Positions 1 through 5,831 of a stretch of DNA of 15,801 nucleotides are shown here, piece after piece. The number at the start of each line of letters is the position of its first letter. Within the stretch, counting starts at the first letter, position 1. A model generated the notes under the pieces. It did not search any database. It had not been told where the DNA came from and worked only from the letters and a program-made list of their open reading frames with translations. The translations under genes and the position numbers were made by a program. The DNA comes from CAZNDN01 sp964571815 (lineage in GTDB: Bacteria; Fibrobacterota; Chitinivibrionia; Chitinivibrionales; WJKA01), in assembly GCA_964571815.1 (NCBI GenBank), contig CAZNDN010000098.1:1-15801 (forward strand). Reading direction: 5' to 3'.

Positions 1-643
1 AGTAGTGCCGGGAAAGGAGTTTCGCTATCTTCTCCTGCAGTTGCTCGAACGGGATACCGACCACGTGTACCTGGCCGACCACGGGAATGAAAACCTTCCC
101 TTCTCTGGAGACGCTCAGTTCGTACTGAAACTCGACCTGACCCCAGACCGCCAGGCGAAGTTTGTCTCCCGGGCCGAGGATATAGCCCGGGTCGACGGGC
201 CCCGCCGATGCCGGCTTGAATGCCTCGGGCGTGCGGTCGAAGAGAGAATAGCCGAAGTAGCTGAGACTTCCCTGGGTGGGGCGCCGAGGGGTCCTGAGAG
301 CTTCCGCCTGCACGTCCTCGGTCGCCGGCTTGCCCGAAGAATCCTCTGATGACGTATCTTCGGCCGGCTCCCGCGCGGTGTCCCGCGTTGTTTCAGGAAT
401 GTACCGGCTGGTCGTTCCCGGAGCGCCTGTTCCCTCCAGTCCCCGGCGCTGTGCCTCGCGCTCCAACTGCTGCATCTGTGTGGGTGTCAACCGTCCGGAT
501 TCGTACCTCTGCTTGATCTGCTCCCGCATGGCCGGGGTGACATCCTGAGCGTTGGCCGGACTGAGCGTTGCGGCACTGATGGCGAACAGAAAGCCGCACA
601 TCGCGAATGGTCTGTTGAGAGGACGACGGAAAATGATGTTCAC
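1..643 (-). CDS. Wza-like polysaccharide export protein, partial (C-terminus off window)
   Basis: Outer-membrane polysaccharide export protein of the Wza/Poly_export type, which forms the channel or periplasmic ring through which capsule or exopolysaccharide leaves the cell. The visible 214 residues begin with a signal peptide (hydrophobic residues ~15-28, likely cleavage after A32). A Pro/Glu/Arg-rich low-complexity linker follows (about 35-125), then the sequence SLSYFGYSLFD (126-136), then the start of the Poly_export domain with GYILGPGDKLRLAVWG (153-168), SREGKVFIPVVGQV (179-192) and a helix QLQEKIAKLLSRHY at the edge. The start is GTG at 641-643 because GGGAG (651-655) sits 7 nt upstream on this strand; the next in-frame ATG (codon 15) would remove the N-terminal basic part of the signal peptide. 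The SLBB domains expected downstream lie outside the window. The family assignment is from recognised motifs; the exact substrate is unknown. Confidence 0.88.
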   Translation of the reverse strand, partial: MNIIFRRPLNRPFAMCGFLFAISAATLSPANAQDVTPAMREQIKQRYESGRLTPTQMQQLEREAQRRGLEGTGAPGTTSRYIPETTRDTAREPAEDTSSEDSSGKPATEDVQAEALRTPRRPTQGSLSYFGYSLFDRTPEAFKPASAGPVDPGYILGPGDKLRLAVWGQVEFQYELSVSREGKVFIPVVGQVHVVGIPFEQLQEKIAKLLSRHY

Positions 644-909
644 GGTAGTGCTCCCGGGTCTTTCCAGGGGGACAGGTACGCCGCGGGAGAGTTTCCCGCC
701 TTTGCGGCAGTGGTCCGCGGCATCAGGTATTTGTCTCGATATTCGTTTCGTGTGAGTGGGGAGTCGGATTCCGGAGATTCCCGATCGGATCGACTGTTCG
801 GGTATGCCGGGTGAGGCTTGCCGAAGACGGGCCGGACGCACCCTTCCCCCGTCGGCGGTACCGAATCTCCGAAAAAGCATCGTGTCCGTCCCGGCCCTGA
901 GATCAAGAA
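644..909 (-). promoter_or_regulatory. Long 5' leader of the export gene with competing hairpins
   Basis: If transcription starts about 7 nt after the TATAAT at 916-921, the export mRNA carries a leader of about 265 nt. Near its 3' end three perfect inverted repeats overlap. Positions 683-688 pair with 694-699 (6 bp, 5-nt loop), 680-686 pair with 715-721 (7 bp), and 696-699 pair with 704-707 (4 bp, 4-nt loop). The first excludes the other two, which are compatible with each other, so two alternative folds exist. The position, 25-70 nt before the start codon, suits control of translation or transcript elongation. I could not match it to a riboswitch class I know. No protein-coding signal is seen here. 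Confidence 0.4.
651..655 (-). promoter_or_regulatory. Ribosome binding site deciding the GTG start of the export gene
   Basis: On the minus strand GGGAG lies 7 nt before the GTG at 643-641. It supports a GTG start that keeps a complete signal peptide. A CUCCCG segment in the leader (transcript of 684-689) is complementary to CGGGAG of this site, so the site could be masked in some RNA folds. Confidence 0.6.
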
Positions 910-915
910 CAGTAG

Positions 916-944
916 ATTATAACTTTTCGACAATAGTAATTCAA
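916..944 (-). promoter_or_regulatory. Sigma-70-like promoter for the export gene
   Basis: On the minus strand TTGAAT (944-939) and a perfect TATAAT (921-916) are separated by exactly 17 nt, in the most AT-rich part of an otherwise GC-rich gap. It points at the export gene and separates it transcriptionally from the sugar transferase upstream. The call rests on consensus matches only. Confidence 0.7.
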
Positions 945-1149
945 GAGAAAATAAGGGAGTTACGAAAAATCTTCGCCGCCGCCGGGCCTGTTCGGGGCCG
1001 TCTCGGGCGAACGAGGGTTTAGTTTTCGGAAACGCCGCCGCGGTTTTTGCCGTAACTGCCCACCGGAAGCGCACATGCGTCGGAATCCCTGTTGGCTCAC
1101 GGTTTCCGGGCGCCACAATCGGAGTTCTCCGGGCCTCCGGTGAAGAAAT

Positions 1150-1181
1150 TGTCCAACTACCCCCGCAAAACGATTTGGACA
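1150..1181. repeat. Inverted repeat downstream of the sugar transferase
   Basis: TGTCCAA (1150-1156) and its exact reverse complement TTGGACA (1175-1181) flank an 18-nt spacer, about 40-70 nt beyond the stop of the sugar transferase. No long U-tract follows, so an intrinsic terminator is only a weak reading; a binding site or RNA processing hairpin is possible. The rest of 945-1220 shows no gene or other feature that I can support. Confidence 0.35.
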
Positions 1182-1220
1182 TTCATGGCTGAAGATGCCG
1201 AAAACACATCGGTTTCCCGT

Positions 1221-2597
1221 TCAATAGGCCCCGCTCCGCCGCATCAGCACCACGAGCGTCTTGAGAAGGATATGAAGGTCCAGCCAGAGGCTCCAGGAAT
1301 CGATGTACTTCAGGTCCAGCCGAACGATCTCGTCGAAATCGCTGATCTTGTTTCTGCCGCTCACCTGCCACAGGCCCGTAATCCCCGGCCGGATGCTGAT
1401 CCTCCGATGATGCCACTTCGTATACCGCTCGACTTCATCGGGCGTGGGCGGCCTCGTGCCCACCAGCGACATTTCACCCTTGATCACGTTGAGAAACTGC
1501 GGAAGCTCATCCAGGCTCAACCTTCGAATGAACCGCCCCACCGGCGTCACCCGGGGATCGTCTTTGATCTTGAACACCGCCCCCTTGAGTTCATTGCGGG
1601 CCTCCAGCTCTTTTCTGCGCCGCTCGGCATCGATGTACATGGATCTGAACTTGTAAATGATGAACCGCTTGCCGTTCTTGCCGACCCGTACCTGGCGGAA
1701 GAACACCGGGCCCGGTGAAGTCAGCTTGATTGCCGCCGCGAGCACCGGGTAGCACACGGCGAACATGAGCAGTCCGATCGAGCCGCCGATTACATCGAAA
1801 ACACGTTTGAATATGAGCTGGTCGGGGTCCAGCTCGACCGTGTGCGAGACGAAGGTCGGGAGGCCCATGAAATCATGATATTCCCATCGCGCGAAATCCG
1901 TGGCCTTGGAGATGTTGAGAAAGACCCGCGCCGGACGACCCATTTCTTCACACACCCGAAGATAGGGGTCGATGTTGAACCCATCCTTGGTGAAACTCCG
2001 CGGGATGCAGAAGAATACTTCCTCGACATAGCTGCTCTTGAGGATCTCCTCGAACTCCAGCGCCGAGACCGAGAGGTCCACCCTGTTTTTGATTCTCAGA
2101 CCGTGCTCGGGATGGGAGTGGATTTCGTGGATCAACCGTGAAGCCTCGCGTCCGCGCCCGAAAAGGATGATCGGCGTGGTACCCTTGTTGTGCCGCCTGA
2201 TCTGTTTCATGAGGCCGCGCAGCAGGATTTTCTCTACGAAGACCGCAATAAAGGAGAGCGAAGCGAATGCCGCGTAGAGGGTGCGGCTGTTGTAGCGGTC
2301 GGGAATAAGGTAGAGGATGGCCGCGCCGAGGATGCCGGCCGAGGCGAAGATCATGATGACACGGCTTATCAGTCCCCTTATCCATCCGAACTGAAGCATG
2401 GAGAAGAGGTGACGGGTCCAGGCGAAGTAGAGATAGAAGCCCAGAAACCCCGTGAACATCACCCAGTACTGAAGCACCGAAGAGAGGGGTCTGAAGAGCG
2501 AAACGAGGAAATAGGAGAGATAGAAGGCGCCGAGGATAAGCAGGCAGTCAAGGAGAGCGACCGTCTGCTTGACCAGCGTGGAATGTTCCTTGAGCAT
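1221..2597 (-). CDS. Polyprenyl-phosphate sugar-1-phosphate transferase (WcaJ/EpsE type)
   Basis: Membrane enzyme that starts capsule or exopolysaccharide synthesis by moving a hexose-1-phosphate from a nucleotide sugar to undecaprenyl phosphate on the cytoplasmic face. The 458 residues have the full long-form layout: four transmembrane helices (about 11-32, 44-60, 78-98, 107-124) and a Rossmann-like soluble domain (about 138-240, beginning TPIILFGRGREA). A fifth membrane or re-entrant segment (267-291) precedes the catalytic Bac_transf domain. Diagnostic catalytic-domain motifs are KFRSM (316-320), DDPRVTPVGRFIRR (346-359), LDELPQ (362-367), SLVGTRPP (377-384) and RPGITGLWQVSGR (403-415). 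ATG at 2597-2595 is preceded by AAGGA with 8-nt spacing. Same strand as the Wza-like gene, which supports one glycan export locus. The sugar cannot be told from sequence; galactose or glucose is usual. Confidence 0.93.
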   Translation of the reverse strand: MLKEHSTLVKQTVALLDCLLILGAFYLSYFLVSLFRPLSSVLQYWVMFTGFLGFYLYFAWTRHLFSMLQFGWIRGLISRVIMIFASAGILGAAILYLIPDRYNSRTLYAAFASLSFIAVFVEKILLRGLMKQIRRHNKGTTPIILFGRGREASRLIHEIHSHPEHGLRIKNRVDLSVSALEFEEILKSSYVEEVFFCIPRSFTKDGFNIDPYLRVCEEMGRPARVFLNISKATDFARWEYHDFMGLPTFVSHTVELDPDQLIFKRVFDVIGGSIGLLMFAVCYPVLAAAIKLTSPGPVFFRQVRVGKNGKRFIIYKFRSMYIDAERRRKELEARNELKGAVFKIKDDPRVTPVGRFIRRLSLDELPQFLNVIKGEMSLVGTRPPTPDEVERYTKWHHRRISIRPGITGLWQVSGRNKISDFDEIVRLDLKYIDSWSLWLDLHILLKTLVVLMRRSGAY

Positions 2598-2694
2598 AAC
2601 ACTATTCCTTCACGCCCGTGGCCGGCGAGACGTTTCGTATTCGCGGATGCACCTGAGATATATACCCGGTAGCCCATAAAATAATGTTCCCCAG

Positions 2695-2721
2695 CGTACC
2701 GATTGCGGATCGTACCGATTG
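2695..2721. repeat. Direct repeat CGTACCGATTG x2 at the gap edge
   Basis: CGTACCGATTG occurs at 2695-2705 and again at 2711-2721, with period 16, immediately before the N run and about 100-125 bp upstream of the sugar transferase start. Further copies may lie inside the gap. Two direct copies spaced by about 1.5 helical turns upstream of a gene could be a regulator site, or the end of another tandem array. No convincing promoter hexamers are visible in 2598-2694. Confidence 0.5.
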
Positions 2722-2821
2722 NNNNNNNNNNNNNNNNNNNNNNNNNNNNNNNNNNNNNNNNNNNNNNNNNNNNNNNNNNNNNNNNNNNNNNNNNNNNNNN
2801 NNNNNNNNNNNNNNNNNNNNN
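2722..2821. other. Scaffold gap (100 N) beside tandem repeats
   Basis: Exactly 100 undefined bases, the usual placeholder for a gap of unknown size. Sequence resumes at the first base or two of a 109-bp repeat unit, so the break was probably caused by the repeat array and extra copies may be missing. Confidence 0.9.
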
Positions 2822-3216
2822 TCTTACGCACCTTGTGTGGCACGGTCGTCCCCGACCGTGTTTGCACCACGACAACTGGACTCCAGCCCACTGCTCGCTG
2901 CCCTCTGCCCCTCTGATTCTCGACTTTTGTTCTTACGCACCTTGTGTGGCACGGTCGTCCCCGACCGTGTTTGCACCACGACAACTGGACTCCAGCCCAC
3001 TGCTCGCTGCCCTCTGGCCCTCTGATTCTCGACTTTTGTTCTTACGCACCTTGTGTGGCACGGTCGTCCCCGACCGTGTTTGCACCACGACAACTGGACT
3101 CCAGCCCACTGCTCGCTGCCCTCTGGCCCTCTGATTCTCGACTTTTGTTCTTACGCACCTTGTGTGGCACGGTCGTCCCCGACCGTGTTTGCACCACGAC
3201 AACCGAACTCCAGCCC
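2822..3216. repeat. Tandem 109-bp repeat array, four visible units, each with a palindrome
   Basis: Units begin at 2823, 2932, 3041 and 3150, spacing exactly 109. The first 54 bases are identical in all four. Units 1-3 are complete and differ at one base (C/G in a CCCTCTG-rich part); unit 4 drifts after the conserved half and fades into a pyrimidine-rich tail near 3270. Each unit has a perfect stem CACGGTCG-TCCC-CGACCGTG (2841-2860 in unit 1). It is extended outward by TTGTGTGG (2833-2840) against CCACGACAA (2867-2875) with a 6-nt bulge and one extra base, giving a long imperfect hairpin. A small dyad CTGGACTCCAG follows. Open frames through the array shift frame between units (109 is not a multiple of 3), so they are not genes. 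It resembles amplified REP-like palindromes. Confidence 0.9.
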
Positions 3217-3320
3217 CCGGCCGCTGCTCCTCTGCCCCTCCGCCCTCTGCCTTTGTACTTTCTTCCGATTTCTCGATGACATATTTTCAGTAAAGGATTC
3301 ATTTCCCGTGGTTTGTATAC

Positions 3321-3327
3321 AAAGGAG
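3321..3327 (+). promoter_or_regulatory. Ribosome binding site deciding the GTG start of the kinase
   Basis: AAAGGAG lies 7 nt before GTG at 3335. It fixes the start well inside a longer open frame that runs back into the repeat array. Confidence 0.75.
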
Positions 3328-3334
3328 CCGTGCG

Positions 3335-4279
3335 GTGCATACCTCTCCTTTCAAATCTTCCGCCGTGACGGTGGTGGGTGATGTGATGCTTGACCGGTAT
3401 TATTACGGCGACGTGGACCGGATATCACCGGAGGCGCCGGTTCCCGTGGTGCGGGTACGGAAGGAAACCTGGGCGCTGGGCGGGGCGGCCAATGTGGCGC
3501 ATAACGTATGCGGTCTGGGAGCCGGCGCAACGCTTATCGGCATGGTGGGAAGCGACGGGAAGGGACGGCGTCTGGAGCAGTTGTCACGGAAGCGCACGAT
3601 TGTGACCCGGCTGGTTCGTCACAAAGGACCCACGACTACTAAGTCCCGGGTGATCGGTGCCCACCAGCAGATGCTGCGGCTCGATTTCGAAGAGCCCGGC
3701 ACGGTCGACCGCCAGGCCATGAAAGAGCTTCGGCGAGAAATCGTGGCCGGACTCCGCGGCTCGCAGGCCGTGGTGATTTCCGACTACGGCAAGGGCCTCT
3801 GCGGCGCCGAACTCTGCCGATTCATTATCCGACAGGCAGACAAGCGGGCGATTCCTGTAGTTGTCGATCCCAAGTCGGAAGAGTGGGGCAAATACGAAGG
3901 CGCCGCGTTTGTTACGCCCAATCTCAAGGAACTCCGCCTGGCCGTGGGCAGGACGGTTCCGAACGAAGACGCGGCGGTGGCGGAGGCGGCGCGGAAACTG
4001 CTGAAGCGGTACGCGATCGGGCATGTGCTGGTGACCCGCTCCGAGCGGGGCATGAGCCTCGTGAGTGCTCGTCGTACAGTGCATATCCATTCCAGGGCCA
4101 GGGACGTGTTCGATGTGAGCGGGGCGGGCGATACCGTGGTGGCCGCGTTTGCCGTGGGCATGGGCGCCGGCTACGATGTCCGGCGTTCCATGGAGCTGGC
4201 CAACGCGGCCGCCGGACAGGTGGTGGCCAGGGTCGGCACGGTGCCGGTGACATGGGAGGAGCTGGTGGATGAGATCTGA
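3335..4279 (+). CDS. rfaE1: D-glycero-beta-D-manno-heptose-7-phosphate kinase (RfaE1/HldE N-terminal type)
   Basis: Cytoplasmic PfkB/ribokinase-family kinase that phosphorylates heptose-7-phosphate at C1 on the way to ADP-heptose for the lipopolysaccharide core or related glycans. The 314 residues cover only the kinase domain; the nucleotidyltransferase half of HldE is absent, as in organisms with separate rfaE1 and rfaE2. Motifs: GDVMLDRYYYGDVDRISPEAP (first 20 start at residue 15), LGGAANVAHN (48-57), SDYGKG (149-154), VDPKSEEW (177-184), TPNLKEL (194-200) and the anion-hole/catalytic DVSGAGDT (260-267, base D266). Start is GTG at 3335, chosen for AAAGGAG upstream and because homology begins at once (SSAVTVVGD). 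The stop overlaps the next gene by 11 bp, which implies translational coupling. A related PfkB sugar kinase is the main alternative, but the RISPEAPVPVV signature favours RfaE1. Confidence 0.9.
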   Translation: MHTSPFKSSAVTVVGDVMLDRYYYGDVDRISPEAPVPVVRVRKETWALGGAANVAHNVCGLGAGATLIGMVGSDGKGRRLEQLSRKRTIVTRLVRHKGPTTTKSRVIGAHQQMLRLDFEEPGTVDRQAMKELRREIVAGLRGSQAVVISDYGKGLCGAELCRFIIRQADKRAIPVVVDPKSEEWGKYEGAAFVTPNLKELRLAVGRTVPNEDAAVAEAARKLLKRYAIGHVLVTRSERGMSLVSARRTVHIHSRARDVFDVSGAGDTVVAAFAVGMGAGYDVRRSMELANAAAGQVVARVGTVPVTWEELVDEI

Positions 4280-5831
4280 GACGGGGCTTTGCGGATCAAT
4301 TGGCCTCATGGCGGCAACGGCTGCGCTTTTGTGTGTGCCCGTATCCGCCGTGCAGTTGGAGAACTGGCGCCTGCCGTACTACCAAACCGCGCACCGCCTG
4401 GGGCTGGTGAGCGGTTCTCCCAGCGGCATGTTCTGGGACAACCTGTATTCGACTCCGCCGTTCGCGCCCGAGCTGTGGCCCGACTCCGCGGCGTTCGCCG
4501 CGCCCCACTGGACCCTGGAGCCGGCGCTGACCGGGAAGGTGGGCAACAGAGAAGAGCGCGACGGGGAACGGTCGTTTGTGCACTTCGACGTGCTCAATGA
4601 TATCAGGTACCGGAACCTGACCGTGCGACAGACCCTCGATGTCGACTCCCGTAACAGCGGAGACAGCATGTACGTGTGGCACCAGGACCGCGCGGCCGCC
4701 GGGAGGATCGAGGAAGCGTACGCGCAGGTGGACTGGCGATACGGCATGCTGCGTTTCGGCAGGCTCAAACGAAACTGGGGCCCGTGGATCGACCGCAGCC
4801 TCTTCCTGTCGTCGAACCCGCCCACCTATGATGCCTTCGAGTGGGGTGTGCACTCCCGGCTTTTCGAGTTTCGTCACCTGTTCGGCGCCTTTCCCCGGGA
4901 AATCTCCAACCACGATATCGACCGCGGCACCTTCTCCGGAAAAAGGACCGGTCGCTATCTCAGCGCACACGCCCTGAATATCATGTTCGGCCGATGGGCT
5001 ACGGTCGGGATATTCGAGTCCGAGCTCCTGGTTCGCGACAAGGGGCTGCCGGATTTCCAGTACATGAACCCGTTCTCTATCTATACGGTCACCAATACCA
5101 ACCGCGAAGGGAAAGGCAATCTTCTCCTGGGATTGCAGTGGAGCGTGCATCCATTCACCGAGAAAGTCGAGGTGCTGGGGCAGATTGCGCTGGACGATAT
5201 TCAGGTGGACGATGAGACCGTGGGGGATCAGGAGCCGGCTCACTGGGGCGGAGATTTCCGGCTTCGGTGGTACGATGGTCTGCCGTTGCCGTGGAACCAC
5301 GCGCTGGTGCTTTCGTACCGGCGAGCATCGCGGTGGCTTTACACCGTCCCCGATCCCAACGCTCTCAACGGAGAGCGGTATACGTTCACGGGCGAGGGGC
5401 TCGGGGGAGAGGGCACCGACGGTGACCGGACGGAGCTTCGGCTGGATGCGGCGGGAGAGGATTTCTGGACCGCGGCGGTGGGATTGAGCTATGAGCGCGA
5501 CGGAGGGAATACGATACACAGCCGGTGGTCGGCCATGCCGGGACGGGACACGACCCTGCCTCAGGGAGCGCTGGGCTACCGCACCGAAACCCCGCTTTCC
5601 CGGCGCGAGGGCCTGGTGCGGCGGATAGGGGTGAGCCTCGAGGCAAGCGCGCTGTTCCGCGACTATGCCGACCTGCGCCTGCGGCTTCTGAACCTCTGGG
5701 AACACGAGGAGGACGACGGGCAGGACGAGGGGTTCACGTATCGTCCTGAAGCCGCCCTGCTGCTGTCGATCCACTATGCCGATTTTTTCTTTCCACTGCC
5801 GGGCGGCCGGCGTGCCGGGGAAGGTTCCTGA
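4269..5831 (+). CDS. Wzi-like capsule assembly outer-membrane beta-barrel protein
   Basis: Predicted outer-membrane barrel protein of 520 residues, resembling the Wzi capsule assembly family, whose members help attach exported polysaccharide to the cell surface. It has a signal peptide (hydrophobic 9-24, likely cleavage near A27) and then alternating amphipathic strands throughout. The clearest family-like stretch is LRFGRLKRNWGPW (161-173) followed by SLFLSSNPPTYDAFEW (177-192), matching the usual GR..-WGPG...S-LLSDN-P pattern. A later FQYMNPFSIYT also fits. The ATG at 4269 lies inside the kinase reading frame with GGAGGAG 7 nt upstream. It sits between a heptose kinase and a PBP1A-type gene and opposite the Wza/transferase pair, which suits a role in surface glycan assembly. 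Similarity is moderate; it could be a lineage-specific barrel with another function. Confidence 0.65.
   Translation: MRSETGLCGSIGLMAATAALLCVPVSAVQLENWRLPYYQTAHRLGLVSGSPSGMFWDNLYSTPPFAPELWPDSAAFAAPHWTLEPALTGKVGNREERDGERSFVHFDVLNDIRYRNLTVRQTLDVDSRNSGDSMYVWHQDRAAAGRIEEAYAQVDWRYGMLRFGRLKRNWGPWIDRSLFLSSNPPTYDAFEWGVHSRLFEFRHLFGAFPREISNHDIDRGTFSGKRTGRYLSAHALNIMFGRWATVGIFESELLVRDKGLPDFQYMNPFSIYTVTNTNREGKGNLLLGLQWSVHPFTEKVEVLGQIALDDIQVDDETVGDQEPAHWGGDFRLRWYDGLPLPWNHALVLSYRRASRWLYTVPDPNALNGERYTFTGEGLGGEGTDGDRTELRLDAAGEDFWTAAVGLSYERDGGNTIHSRWSAMPGRDTTLPQGALGYRTETPLSRREGLVRRIGVSLEASALFRDYADLRLRLLNLWEHEEDDGQDEGFTYRPEAALLLSIHYADFFFPLPGGRRAGEGS

Noticed and set aside
644..909. Cyclic-di-GMP (GEMM-I) riboswitch in the export leader
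   Set aside because: A GCAAAG element occurs, but the flanking consensus stems and tetraloop/receptor parts of GEMM-I are not present, so I call only a structured leader.
640..1182. 180-codon open frame on the minus strand across the transferase-export gap
   Set aside because: It runs through the promoter and leader, is very rich in Arg/Pro/Ser without recognisable motifs, and lacks a ribosome binding site; the export gene in another frame explains its 3' end.
2822..3216. CRISPR array
   Set aside because: Units of 109 bp are contiguous and nearly identical with no variable spacers, and no cas genes are present.
2824..3302. Open frames of 86-89 codons on the minus strand within the 109-bp array
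   Set aside because: The same peptide recurs in different frames because the unit length is not a multiple of three; there is no start signal and it reflects repeat composition.
3053..3334. N-terminal extension of the heptose kinase into the repeats
   Set aside because: The extension translates repeat DNA; kinase similarity begins just after GTG 3335, which has its own AAAGGAG.
4296..5774. 492-codon open frame antisense to the Wzi-like gene
   Set aside because: The plus-strand frame has a signal peptide, ribosome binding site and family motifs; the antisense frame is a by-product of high GC.
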